A stretch of 64,000 nt of DNA from Acidimicrobiia bacterium. Its GTDB lineage: Bacteria > Actinomycetota > Acidimicrobiia > IMCC26256 > JAMXLJ01. Positions 8,324 to 20,369 of the stretch are shown in pieces (position 1 is the stretch's first letter; every line of letters begins with the position of its first letter). Under the pieces are notes generated by a model, which searched no databases, was not told where the DNA came from, and was given only the letters and a program-made list of their open reading frames with translations. Location: the NCBI GenBank assembly GCA_024281095.1, contig JAMXLJ010000172.1, positions 1 through 64,000 of the forward strand, given 5' to 3'. A program made the translations under genes and the position numbers.

Positions 8324-8890
8324 TCAGTGCGACTGGTGACGGTCGGGACGCGACGGCAGGAACTCACCTTCCTGCCAGCGCGCCAGCGTCCACACCAGGT
8401 CGGCCAGACGATTGAGGTAGGGCACGACGTGGCTCTCCGGCTCGAGCCACCCCGCGCGGGTGGCCGCCACGCTCTCACGTTCCGCCCGCCGCACGATCGC
8501 GCGTGCGAGATCGAGCGCGGCCGACACCCGGTTCGCTCCGGGCAACACGAACTCGCGCGGCGGCTCGAACCGCGCCGTCACGTCGTCGATGACGGGCTCG
8601 AGGGTGCTGACCATCTCGGCGGTCACGAGCGACACACCGGGCGCCAACTTCGCCCGGTTCGCCCTTTCGGTCGCGAGCTCCGCGCCCACGACGAACAACT
8701 CGCGCTGCAACCGCACGAGGAGGTCGAACAACTCGGTGCCGGGGTCGCACTCGGCCCGCGCCAGACCGAGTGCGGCGACGGCCTCGTCGACCTCACCGTA
8801 CGCGGCAGGACCGATGCCGTCCTTGGTGACGCGGCCGCCGTAGAGGAGCCCGGTCGTGCCGTCGTCGCCGGTGCGCGTGTACACCTTCAT
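8324..8890 (-). CDS. ATP:cob(I)alamin adenosyltransferase, PduO type
   Basis: A 188-residue enzyme that transfers the adenosyl group of ATP to cob(I)alamin to make coenzyme B12. The N-terminal ATP-binding motif TRTGDDGTTGLLYGG, the YGEVDEAVAALGLAR helix and the late FVLPGANRVSAALDLARAIVRRAER segment are hallmarks of PduO/MMAB. The ATG sits 8 nt after TACACT, so the message is probably leaderless. It is divergent from metH, the other cobalamin gene here, across 90 bp. The C-terminus ends with a short Arg/His tail. Confidence 0.93.
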   Translation of the reverse strand: MKVYTRTGDDGTTGLLYGGRVTKDGIGPAAYGEVDEAVAALGLARAECDPGTELFDLLVRLQRELFVVGAELATERANRAKLAPGVSLVTAEMVSTLEPVIDDVTARFEPPREFVLPGANRVSAALDLARAIVRRAERESVAATRAGWLEPESHVVPYLNRLADLVWTLARWQEGEFLPSRPDRHQSH

Positions 8891-8898
8891 CGCCGCCG

Positions 8899-8904
8899 AG
8901 TGTA
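8899..8904 (-). promoter_or_regulatory. -10 box of the cobalamin adenosyltransferase gene
   Basis: TACACT on the minus strand, 8 nt before the ATG at 8890. With the metH box at 8966 it forms a compact divergent promoter pair. Confidence 0.5.
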
Positions 8905-8965
8905 GGAGCCCCGCCGTGGAAGGCCCTCGGGCCGAAACGGATCCGGGGGCCCGCGGGCGCTCCAT

Positions 8966-8971
8966 TAGCCT
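8966..8971 (+). promoter_or_regulatory. -10 box of metH
   Basis: TAGCCT, 9 nt before the ATG at 8981. The 90-bp intergenic region is too short for a cobalamin riboswitch. Confidence 0.45.
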
Positions 8972-8980
8972 GGTTGGACC

Positions 8981-12449
<3,469 letters not shown>

Positions 12450-12457
<8 letters not shown>

Positions 12458-13436
12458 CGGGCCGCGGGGTACGCGCGCACCGACGCTGCGCCGGCGCGAG
12501 CGCATCGCGACCTTCAGCCGTTCGTTCGAACGCGGCGCGATGTCGTTGCGCGAATGGAGCAGCCGCCATGTGCGCGTGCTCGCAGCGTTCGCAGCCGCCG
12601 CGTTCGTCGTCTTGTCCGTCATCGGCTTCCGCGAGTACTCGCGCCTGGACCTTCACCCGAAGCTGTGGCTGGTCGCGCCGGCCGCAGTCGTGGGGACGTT
12701 GCTGCTGACGCTGCTCAATGCGGGCGAGTACACCTGCGGCGCAGTACTCGCGCGCCACAACCCGGACTTTGCCGAGGCGATGACGGTGAGCGTCGCCGGC
12801 GGCGCGGCGAACCTCCTGCCGCTTCCCGGCGGCTTCCTGGTGCGCAACTACGCGATCGTGTCGGCCGGAGCCACGTTCGCCGGCGCAATGGGCGGGACCG
12901 TCATCACTGGTGTCGCGTGGATCGCGACGACCGCGGTGATCGTCGGCGCGATCGTCGCGGGCTCGGACGCCGCTCTCGGTGTGCCGGTCGTCGTCGTGGG
13001 CGCAGCACTGCTCGTCGCGAGCGCCGTGGTGATCCTGCGGCGGGTACCGGGCCGGCGGGGCAGGCTGTTGCTGCTGTCGCTCGTAGGCGTCGAGGTGCTG
13101 ACCGTCGCCGTGGAGGTCGGGCGATACTGGCTCGTGCTCGCCGCGCTCGGCGCCCATCCCAACCTCCTGCGCACCATGCCGTTCGTCTCCGCGAGCGTGA
13201 TCGCAACCGCGAGCCTGGTGTTCCCCGGCGGGCTGGGTGTGCGCGAAGCCCTTGCCGGCGGGTTCTCCGCCGCCGCGGGCCTCCCCGGCGCGGTGGGCAT
13301 CGCCGCGTCCGCACTCGATCGCGTCGTGGTCACGGTCATGTTCGCTCTCGACGCGGCTCTGCTCGCGCTCTGGCGCCGGTTCCGGCGGAGTGCGGCACCG
13401 CCAACTGCGATGGCAGGCAACGAGGGCGGGCGGTGA
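12450..13436 (+). CDS. integral membrane protein of the UPF0104/lysylphosphatidylglycerol synthase TM family
   Basis: A multi-pass protein of about 300-330 residues with seven or eight hydrophobic helices. The pattern PLPGGFLVRNYAIVSAG and VFPGGLGVREALAGGFSAAAGLP resembles the UPF0104/AglD-like flippase or acceptor domain found with glycosyltransferases. The start is uncertain: TTG at 12450 overlaps the metH stop, while ATG at 12540 begins MSLREWSSRHVRV just before the first helix. The downstream GT4 gene starts on its stop (GTGA overlap), so the two are translationally coupled. A role in lipid-linked glycan handling is inferred only from that neighbour. Confidence 0.7.
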
Positions 13437-14623
13437 CTTCGCGGCCGCGCGTTCTCGTGTTGACGACGACGTTCCCAACCGTCGCCGGTGACGCGACACC
13501 GGGTTTCGTGCTCGACCTCACCGACGCGATGACCGACGAGTACGAGTTCACGGTACTCACGCCGCGCGTGCCGGGTTCCGTGCCGCGATCGCGGATCGGT
13601 CCGATCGAGGTCGTGCGCTTCCCCTACTTCCCGCGGCGCTGGGAGGGTGTCGCGGATGGCGCGACATTGCCGAACCTCCACGCCGAGCCGCGGCGCGTCG
13701 TGGAGATCCCGTCGTTGATGACGCTCTTCATGGTCCACGCGTGGCGCCTCCACCGCGCCCTACATCCTGACCTCGTGCACGCGCACTGGCTCCTGCCGTG
13801 CGGGATGTTCGGCGCCGCGCTGTGCGAGCATTCCGGTGTTCCGCTCATCGGCACCGCGCACGGCGTCGACGTGTTCGCCTGGCGCCGGCAGCCGTTCACC
13901 GCGATGCGACGCGCGGTCGTGCGGCGCGCGCACGCGATCGGCGTCGGCACCGAGGAGATGTACGACGAGATCGCGGCGCTCGGCGGGCGGCCATGGCTGG
14001 CACCAATGGGCGTCGACGTGGCGCGTGTGCGGCGCGACGTCGGGGAACGCAACAGCACCAAGGGACAGTTCTTGTTCGTCGGCCGGCTGGCCGAGAAGAA
14101 GGGCGCGGCAGTGCTCGTTCGCGCGCTCGCGGCGGTGCCGGGCGCCACGCTCGTCGTCGTGGGCGACGGGCCCGACCGCGCGATGCTCGCTGCGTTGACC
14201 CGCGAGCTCCGGCTCGACGACCGGGTCCGGTTCCTCGGCGCCCAGGGTCGTGTCGAGGTCGCGCGCCAGCTGCGCGAGGCGTACGCGCTGGTGGTGCCGT
14301 CACTCGTCGCGGCCGACGGTGACGCCGAGGGAACGTCGGTCGCGCTGTCGGAAGGCGTCGCGGCCGGTGTGCCCGTCATCGCATCGCGCACGGGCGGACC
14401 GGGCGAACGGATCACCGACCGCGTGAACGGCCTGCTGGTCGAGCCCGATGATCCGCAGTCGCTCGCCGAGGCGCTGCGGTGGAGCCTCGACCACCCCGAC
14501 GAGCTGACGCGCTTCGCACAGGAGGCACCGGCCGCGCTGCTGCACGGCTGCACGGTCGACGACACCGCAGCCGCATACAGCGAGATGTACCGGACTGCAC
14601 TGGCGGACCGCCGCAGTGGCTGA
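13433..14623 (+). CDS. glycosyltransferase family 4 (GT-B)
   Basis: 396 residues. The N-terminal GT-B domain opens with VLVLTTTFPTVAGDATPGFV and has DLVHAHWLLPCG. The C-terminal nucleotide-sugar domain has FLFVGRLAEKKGAAVLVRAL, VVGDGPDR and an EGTSVALSE segment giving the E-x7-E motif of retaining GT4 enzymes. The GTG start overlaps the stop of the membrane gene by 4 nt, and the stop overlaps the next methyltransferase by 8 nt, so three genes form one unit. The sugar donor is not predictable. It probably acts on the cytoplasmic face of the membrane. Confidence 0.88.
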   Translation: MTSRPRVLVLTTTFPTVAGDATPGFVLDLTDAMTDEYEFTVLTPRVPGSVPRSRIGPIEVVRFPYFPRRWEGVADGATLPNLHAEPRRVVEIPSLMTLFMVHAWRLHRALHPDLVHAHWLLPCGMFGAALCEHSGVPLIGTAHGVDVFAWRRQPFTAMRRAVVRRAHAIGVGTEEMYDEIAALGGRPWLAPMGVDVARVRRDVGERNSTKGQFLFVGRLAEKKGAAVLVRALAAVPGATLVVVGDGPDRAMLAALTRELRLDDRVRFLGAQGRVEVARQLREAYALVVPSLVAADGDAEGTSVALSEGVAAGVPVIASRTGGPGERITDRVNGLLVEPDDPQSLAEALRWSLDHPDELTRFAQEAPAALLHGCTVDDTAAAYSEMYRTALADRRSG

Positions 14624-15272
14624 CGAGCCCGGCCCGCGACTGGGCACCGTCTACCGGGTGGAGCTCTTGCGTCGCCTCGGCGTCGATGGCGCGACCGGCA
14701 CCGTCGTCGACGTCGGTGGCCGTGACGGCCGCTGGCTCGCGCGTATGGGCGGCACGCTCGTCGTCGTGGACCCCGAGCCAGTGCGGGCCGCGGACGCGGT
14801 GTCGTACGTGAACGGTTCGGCCGACGCGCTCCCGTTGCGCGACCACACCGCAGACGTCGTGTACTCGTTGGACGTGATCGAGCACACACCCGACGAGCAC
14901 GCCGCGTTGCGGGAGATGGTGCGCGTGATGCGCCCCGGTGGGCGACTCGTGATCACGACGCCGAGCGACGGCATGCGCGTGTTCCCGGGCCTCTCGCAGT
15001 CGTGGCTCGACGGAAAGTGGGGTCACGACCGCGTGCGCGGCTTTTCCCGCACGCACCTCGAGTCGCTCCTGCGCGCGGAGGGTCTGGACGTCGACGTCCG
15101 TCCGCTCGCGTTTCGGGTATTCCGCACGCTGTACTTCCCACTGCGCGCGCTGTGGGGGATCTCGCATCAGGCGGGCACCGCCGTCGTACGCGCCGTCGCT
15201 GCCGTCGACGCGCGCTTCCCGTGGGGACCCCACGGCGCCCTGCTGGTCGAGGCGCAGTCCCGCCGCCGCTAA
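14616..15272 (+). CDS. class I SAM-dependent methyltransferase
   Basis: 218 residues with motif I VVDVGGRDGRWL (a variant with GGRDG instead of GCGxG), an acidic strand end VVVDPEP, and VVYSLDVIEHTPDEHAALREM followed by RPGGRLVITTPS, as in the UbiE/COQ5-like Methyltransf_11 group. The C-terminal part has an amphipathic stretch (FRVFRTLYFPLRALWG) that may touch the membrane. The GTG start lies inside the end of the GT4 gene, so the two are coupled. It likely methylates a glycan or lipid intermediate, inferred from context. Confidence 0.8.
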   Translation: MADEPGPRLGTVYRVELLRRLGVDGATGTVVDVGGRDGRWLARMGGTLVVVDPEPVRAADAVSYVNGSADALPLRDHTADVVYSLDVIEHTPDEHAALREMVRVMRPGGRLVITTPSDGMRVFPGLSQSWLDGKWGHDRVRGFSRTHLESLLRAEGLDVDVRPLAFRVFRTLYFPLRALWGISHQAGTAVVRAVAAVDARFPWGPHGALLVEAQSRRR

Positions 15273-15991
15273 TCGACCGCGCGGCGCGCGAACACGAGGA
15301 GCTTCGCGAGCACCGGTGTGCCGTCGTCCTGCAGCCTGTGCGGGCTCTCGACCACGGCAGTTCGCTCGAAGTCGCCGCGATTGACCGCGACCCACGCCGA
15401 CACGTCGCGGTGACGCACGTGTGGCCCGAGGCCTGGGCCGTCGAAGTCGCTCGAATGGATCGCGACGAAACGGCGGCCGGAGTTGAACAGGTGGTGCATG
15501 TGCAGCGCGAAGCGGCGGTCCTCTACGAGATGGAACACCACGTCGAGTGACAGCGCGAGGTCCGCGGTGAAGATACCGGTGCGGTCGACGAAGCACTCCG
15601 GGTCGTACAGGAAGAAGCTCTTCGTGGCGTCACAGCTGAATCGCGCGATGCACCGCTCGATCGCTCCCCGGGCGACGTCGAGGCCCACGTAGCAGGGGTA
15701 CCGGCTCCGCGCGAGCTGACGACCGTCGCCGCAGCCGAACTCGACCACCGACGCAATGCGTTCACGCGCCACGAAGTCGTTGAGGAAGTCGGCCTTGAAC
15801 GACGCCTCCGCCCCTTCGGATCCCGCACCCGACGTGCCGCCCGACGCATACCGGCGCTCCCAGTACGCGCGCGAACCGGGGAAGCGCCGACCCTTGACGG
15901 CCCGGTTCAATCGCCCCGCGAGCGGGGCCAGGGTTCGTGACCTCTCGAGATAGGCCTTGAGGTGCTCGCCCGGTCTGCCCCTAGAGCTCAT
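15269..15991 (-). CDS. class I SAM-dependent methyltransferase
   Basis: 240 residues. Motif I is VVEFGCGDGRQLA near residue 90, preceded by YWERRYASGGTSGAGSEG, a typical substrate-lid segment. ADLALSLDVVFHLVEDR supplies the motif-II Asp. The family resembles methyltransferases encoded in glycan clusters. It starts 11 nt inside the end of the GT2 gene, so it is the distal gene of that minus-strand unit, and its 3' end overlaps the convergent methyltransferase gene by 4 bp. The substrate is unknown. Confidence 0.8.
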   Translation of the reverse strand: MSSRGRPGEHLKAYLERSRTLAPLAGRLNRAVKGRRFPGSRAYWERRYASGGTSGAGSEGAEASFKADFLNDFVARERIASVVEFGCGDGRQLARSRYPCYVGLDVARGAIERCIARFSCDATKSFFLYDPECFVDRTGIFTADLALSLDVVFHLVEDRRFALHMHHLFNSGRRFVAIHSSDFDGPGLGPHVRHRDVSAWVAVNRGDFERTAVVESPHRLQDDGTPVLAKLLVFARRAVD

Positions 15992-16910
15992 CGGCGAGGG
16001 CAGACGGGCTCCGGGCCGTGTTGCGGAAGTGAACGATCAGCTCCGCGAGCAGTCCGACGCACAGCAGCTGCACGCCCACGAGCACGAGCAGCACACCGGC
16101 GAAGAGGGCGGGGCGGGCGGAGATGCCGTGACCGGACACCTGCGTGTAGAGCAGCCAGCCCAGGATGCCGCTCCCGACGGCGGCAAGCGAGAACCCGACG
16201 CCGCCGAAGAGGTGGAACGGCCGGGCGTTGTACGTGGTGAGGAACTTCACGGTCACGAGGTCGAAGAAGCCGCGCCAGAACCGGGCGGTGCGGAACTTGG
16301 ACTCGCCGTTCAGGCGGGCCCGGTGGTGCACGTCGATCTCGCCGACACGGAAGCCGTTCCAGACCGCGAGCACAGGGATGTAGCGGTGCAACTCGCCGTA
16401 CAGGTCGAGCGAGTCGACCACTTCTCGCGTCATGGCCTTGAGCCCGCTGTTGAAGTCGCGGCCCGGGACGCCGGTCACGCGGGCGGTCATGGCGTTGTAA
16501 AGCCTCGACGTGCTGCGCTTGACCACGCGGTCGTGCCGGTCGGCGCGCCGACCCGTGACGAGGTCGAGACCGCCGTCGAGCGCCTCGAGGAGAGCCGGGA
16601 TCGCGGCCGGGTCGTCCTGCCCGTCGGCGTCCATCATGACAATGCGATCACCACCGGCCTCGCGGAGACCCACTTGGAGCGCGGCCGACTTGCCGACGTG
16701 ACGCCGGATCCGAAGGGCCCGAACGCACTCCGTGTCGGCCGCGAGCCGGGTCGCGACCGAGCGCGTCCCGTCGGTACTGCCGTCGTCGACGATGAGCACT
16801 TCGAACTTGAGCGCGCTCGGAGTGAGACAGTCGATGACCTCGGCCACGACGGCCGGGAGATTGTCAGCCTCGTTGTGAGCCGGGAGGACGACCGACAGGT
16901 CGGGATGCAC
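15981..16910 (-). CDS. GT2 glycosyltransferase, polyprenyl-phosphate mannose/glucose synthase-like
   Basis: 309 residues. The N-terminal GT-A domain has SVVLPAHNEADNLPAVV, VDDGSTDGT and DADGQDDP (metal-binding Asp cluster), and GLKAMTREVVDSL further on, all as in dolichyl/polyprenyl-phosphate sugar synthases. Two C-terminal transmembrane helices (residues about 230-295) match the DPM1/GtrB architecture. The product would be a lipid-linked monosaccharide for a GT-C enzyme, and the next gene upstream on this strand is a large GT-C-like membrane protein. The GTG start has a TACGCT box 6 nt upstream. Confidence 0.87.
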   Translation of the reverse strand: MHPDLSVVLPAHNEADNLPAVVAEVIDCLTPSALKFEVLIVDDGSTDGTRSVATRLAADTECVRALRIRRHVGKSAALQVGLREAGGDRIVMMDADGQDDPAAIPALLEALDGGLDLVTGRRADRHDRVVKRSTSRLYNAMTARVTGVPGRDFNSGLKAMTREVVDSLDLYGELHRYIPVLAVWNGFRVGEIDVHHRARLNGESKFRTARFWRGFFDLVTVKFLTTYNARPFHLFGGVGFSLAAVGSGILGWLLYTQVSGHGISARPALFAGVLLVLVGVQLLCVGLLAELIVHFRNTARSPSALADEL

Positions 16911-16916
16911 GGCGCG

Positions 16917-16922
16917 AGCGTA
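16917..16922 (-). promoter_or_regulatory. -10 box of the DPM-like GT2 gene
   Basis: TACGCT on the minus strand, 6 nt before the GTG at 16910: leaderless spacing. Confidence 0.45.
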
Positions 16923-16985
16923 CCGGCCGGCCCCTGCAGGTCGTGGACATCACCTACCGGCGTGACCGTGCGCTGCGCGCGCGCC

Positions 16986-19448
16986 TCAGCCCGACGTGCA
17001 GTCGGCCGGCCGCGCCGGCCCGGTCTCGACCCGGCACATCGCGTCGTGCAACGCGGGTGCGCGCACCGTGAGGTTGACGACCTGGATCACGAGGTGGCGC
17101 GGGTCGGTCGGCACCAGCGTGCGCGGAACGCTGGAATCGAACCGCACGGTGGTCCGACCGGGACGAAGTCGCAGCACGGTCTGCCAGGCGGTTCCGCCGG
17201 GTTGCACAGGCAGGGTCTGCGCATAGCCGGGCCCGGCGACGTGGACGGTCCCGGTCTGGCCCATGAGCGTCGCACCGATCGCGACCTGTTGGTCGCGGTC
17301 GGACGGATTGTCCAGCTCGAGCTGCGCACGGTCGGCCGCCCAGCGCCAACGGTTCGTGCCGTCCTGCTCCGCGTACGAGAAACCGTCGCCGTATTGCGGC
17401 GTGACGGGGTTGAGCGCGGCGTCGCGCAGCGCAGCGCGATCACCTGCGGTGAAGCGCGCCTGTTCGAGGTCGCGCAACGGTTGCAGGTCGTAGTAGACGA
17501 GCCGGCCGTCGCTGCTCGTCAGCATGGGCTGCCCGAGTACCGCGCTGACCGCCTGCTCGAAGGGGGACACGACCGTGACGGCCCCCGGAACCGCGTACGC
17601 GTCGCGGTTGATGTACACGCCGTGGAAACCGATCGCGGTGAGGCTCGCGAGCGCGGTGTCGGGCGGCAGTTGGTCGAGCGCAAGCTGCCAGTCAGCTTCG
17701 TCGCGTCCCTTCATTGCGCCGTAGCTCCAGCGCAGATGCGTCGTATGGAGGTAGCCGATGAACTGCTCGTAATCCTGCAGCTTCCCGACCGGCGGCGACT
17801 CGGGAAAACGAACGACCGGGTACTCGAACACCATCGCACCGCGCGGCAACCGCTGTTCGAGCGTGCGGAAGAAGGACTCGTCGATGTTGTAACGCTGCGC
17901 AATGGCCTTGTAGTTCGGAGCATCCTTGCTCGTGGTCTGGTCGAACACACCGACGGCGAGCACCGCGACGACGATCGCGACGATGACACCCGTTGCAACG
18001 CCGCGCGCACGAAGGCGGCGGAAGAGCAGGTCGAGGAGGAGCGCCGTGGTGACGAGGCCGAAGAACGCGATGAACAGAACGATGCGGTTCCACGTGCGCA
18101 GGGTCGTGAGCCCTGCCAGTGCCATGAGGTACGACACGCCGCCCGCGACCGCGAAGACGATCGCGACGATGCTCAGCACGCCGAACCGGGCGATCAACGG
18201 TTCGATGCGGCCCCAGCCTCCACTGGTCGGCGAGCGGTCGCGGACGCTGCTGCGCCGGCGCAAACCGGCCCAGAGAAGGGCACCGACGCCGACGACGAGG
18301 CCGACGGCCGCGACCGCTCCGAGGGCCTCGCCGTTCTCGCCGCCCATGAGGCTCTGGGTGCGGGCGGTCGACCGCAGGTGGGCGAGCGCCGGAATCCGGT
18401 GGTTCTCCGTCGGCAGGACGAGCTGACTGATGGAGAGGGCATACGTGTCGACACCCTGGAGGCTGCGCTGGAGCGCATCAGGGTTCCCCCCGTGCTTGTA
18501 CCGGTAGTAGAGGTACGGCGCGTTGTTGGCGACGAGCGACAACCCGACCGTGCCCACGAGCGCCCCCGCGACGAAGAGCGCGCGCCGGTCACGGTTGCCG
18601 ACGGCGAGCACCACGCCCACAGCCGCGATGAGACAGCACGCGAAGATGCTGTTCTGCGTGTCGCTCGCGCCGAGCAGCACGCACACCCCGAACGCGAACA
18701 TCCACCGCCATCGCCGTACGGAACGCGCGCTGCGGTGGCCTTCGACCTTGAAGAACCGGGTTCGATAGTCGATGGTCCAGAGGATCACGAGCACGACCAG
18801 CGGAACGATGTAATACCCGGACCGCGAAAGGTGTTGGATGCCGTGCGCGGCGTGATACGGAAGGAAGGAGTACAGAACCCCTACGACCAACGCGGGGCCG
18901 CGTCCGAGCTTGAGGTGACGCGCGACGTAGTAGGCGCTCACGCCGACGAGCAGATACGTGAGCAGGAACGTGATGTTCTGTGCGGCCCCGTACGTCGACG
19001 TGAAGAAGCTGACGAGCTTCAGCAGTGCGAAGTGAATGTTCTCGCCGCCGGCCGGATAGTCGTACAGGGTCCCCGAGAACGGCGCGCCGGTGCGGGGGTT
19101 GTGCAGCAGCCACCCGTTGTCGCGGATGCTCTTCGCGATGACGTCGCTGAAGAGACCGTCGCCGGAGTAGGCGCCGGGAATGTTCAGGTGCATGTGCCAG
19201 AGCCGGTACACGATGGCGACGGCGGTGGCGATGACGGCCACGACGACGATCGTCTCCAGGACGGGCCGGACGTCGCGGGGAAATCCGTAGACGTCAGCGC
19301 CGGGGGCCTCCGAGAGAGAGTCGTGGGGATCGGGCCGGGCGGCGAACGGCCCGAAACGGCGGTGGCCGCCGTTGGAACGCGCCGCTGCGGGACGCGGTGC
19401 GCGAGTCAGTGGAGGCACGGGTGCCCCTGGTCCGTGCTCGCCGGGCAT
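16986..19448 (-). CDS. large multi-pass membrane protein, GT-C-like
   Basis: About 820 residues: a cytoplasmic N-tail (about 70 residues), some 12 transmembrane helices (about 75-510), then a soluble C-terminal domain of about 300 residues rich in beta-strand-like segments. The first extracytoplasmic loop (AYSGDGLFSDVIAKSIRDNG) has the acidic residues typical of GT-C enzymes, which use polyprenyl-phosphate sugars. The neighbouring DPM-like GT2 would supply such a donor. ATG 19448 is preferred to GTG 19454 because a TAGTCT box lies 9 nt before it. Function is inferred. It could also be a YfhO-like protein. Confidence 0.7.
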   Translation of the reverse strand: MPGEHGPGAPVPPLTRAPRPAAARSNGGHRRFGPFAARPDPHDSLSEAPGADVYGFPRDVRPVLETIVVVAVIATAVAIVYRLWHMHLNIPGAYSGDGLFSDVIAKSIRDNGWLLHNPRTGAPFSGTLYDYPAGGENIHFALLKLVSFFTSTYGAAQNITFLLTYLLVGVSAYYVARHLKLGRGPALVVGVLYSFLPYHAAHGIQHLSRSGYYIVPLVVLVILWTIDYRTRFFKVEGHRSARSVRRWRWMFAFGVCVLLGASDTQNSIFACCLIAAVGVVLAVGNRDRRALFVAGALVGTVGLSLVANNAPYLYYRYKHGGNPDALQRSLQGVDTYALSISQLVLPTENHRIPALAHLRSTARTQSLMGGENGEALGAVAAVGLVVGVGALLWAGLRRRSSVRDRSPTSGGWGRIEPLIARFGVLSIVAIVFAVAGGVSYLMALAGLTTLRTWNRIVLFIAFFGLVTTALLLDLLFRRLRARGVATGVIVAIVVAVLAVGVFDQTTSKDAPNYKAIAQRYNIDESFFRTLEQRLPRGAMVFEYPVVRFPESPPVGKLQDYEQFIGYLHTTHLRWSYGAMKGRDEADWQLALDQLPPDTALASLTAIGFHGVYINRDAYAVPGAVTVVSPFEQAVSAVLGQPMLTSSDGRLVYYDLQPLRDLEQARFTAGDRAALRDAALNPVTPQYGDGFSYAEQDGTNRWRWAADRAQLELDNPSDRDQQVAIGATLMGQTGTVHVAGPGYAQTLPVQPGGTAWQTVLRLRPGRTTVRFDSSVPRTLVPTDPRHLVIQVVNLTVRAPALHDAMCRVETGPARPADCTSG

Positions 19449-19457
19449 CGTCACGTC

Positions 19458-19463
19458 AGACTA
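19458..19463 (-). promoter_or_regulatory. -10 box of the GT-C-like membrane protein gene
   Basis: TAGTCT on the minus strand, 9 nt before the ATG at 19448. It lies just after the stop of the preceding membrane gene. Confidence 0.4.
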
Positions 19464-19488
19464 CCGGCTGGTCCGGCGTGCCCTGTGG

Positions 19489-20361
19489 TCAAGGATTGAG
19501 CACCGCGCGCGCGACGAGGTCGGTGCCGAACCCGGTGAGGATCGCGAGATACAGCAGCCCGGTCGCGGCCATCACCGCGGAGTACGAGCGTTCCCGCAGT
19601 GCCAGCCACGTCACTGCGAGCAGCGCGATGGTCGAGATCGCGCACACGACCCAGATCCAGCCGAGAAGGCCGCCGTACCCGTCGTCGATCACGCCTGTGA
19701 AGACCTGCGTCATGCCGTGCGGCCACACGTAGAGCAGGACTTCGAACGGCCAGACGCAGGCCGCGAGTCGGACGAGCTCCTTGATCGGCTCACGCGACAG
19801 GCCGGGCTGCACGAGATACCAATGGCCGAGGAGCATGGCGTCGCTGATCACACCGAGGAAGGCGGCGCCCACGACGAGGCGCGCCAGCGTGAGCCCGTAG
19901 GGGCCACCGTCCGCGGCCGCGGCCCCCACGAGCGCGGCGAAGCCCACGACCGCGGCGGCGAGGTCGAGCGCGGGCGGGAACTCCTTGACCGCCTCTGGCG
20001 CGCGGGACGGCGGCGGCGCGCCGCCGCCGCGTCCTGTCATCGCCGCGACACGCGCGACGCGGCGTTCGCGAAGCGCGCGCTGCCCGCTGACGCCGGCCCG
20101 ACGGCGAACCACCGAGACCGCGAGCGCGACCGCGGCGCAGAGGACGAGGACGGCGGCTCCCGCGTTCTCGACGACCGCACCAGCGCCGTGACGGTGTGCC
20201 GCGATACCGGCAGCCACCGAGCCCGCGCCGATCACGCCGTAGGTGATGCGCAACAACCACCCGTACCCGAGCCCGACGACACGGCCGCGCGTCGTCACCC
20301 AGAGGAAGAAGAGGCCTCCGGCCGCCCACTGCAACAGGAACGTCGAGACTTCGAGGTGCAC
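19489..20361 (-). CDS. multi-pass membrane protein of unknown function
   Basis: 290 residues with about eight hydrophobic helices, including TFLLQWAAGGLFFLWVTT at the N-terminus and GLLYLAILTGFGTDLVARAV at the C-terminus. A short basic, Pro/Gly-rich loop lies near residue 110. The segment SDAMLLGHWYLVQPGLS in the middle looks conserved but I do not recognise it. The GTG at 20361 is chosen because it is the first good start after the stop of the M24 peptidase gene, 8 nt away. The frame stays open far upstream, but that part is a shadow of the peptidase gene. Confidence 0.65.
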   Translation of the reverse strand: MHLEVSTFLLQWAAGGLFFLWVTTRGRVVGLGYGWLLRITYGVIGAGSVAAGIAAHRHGAGAVVENAGAAVLVLCAAVALAVSVVRRRAGVSGQRALRERRVARVAAMTGRGGGAPPPSRAPEAVKEFPPALDLAAAVVGFAALVGAAAADGGPYGLTLARLVVGAAFLGVISDAMLLGHWYLVQPGLSREPIKELVRLAACVWPFEVLLYVWPHGMTQVFTGVIDDGYGGLLGWIWVVCAISTIALLAVTWLALRERSYSAVMAATGLLYLAILTGFGTDLVARAVLNP

Positions 20362-20369
20362 GGATGGGC

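Noticed and set aside
15957-19499. 1180-codon open frame on the plus strand opposite the GT2 and GT-C-like genes
   Set aside because: It is antisense to genes with clear motifs, and its own translation is a long Arg/Glu/His/Asp/Val-rich run with no domain. Such shadows are normal in very GC-rich DNA.
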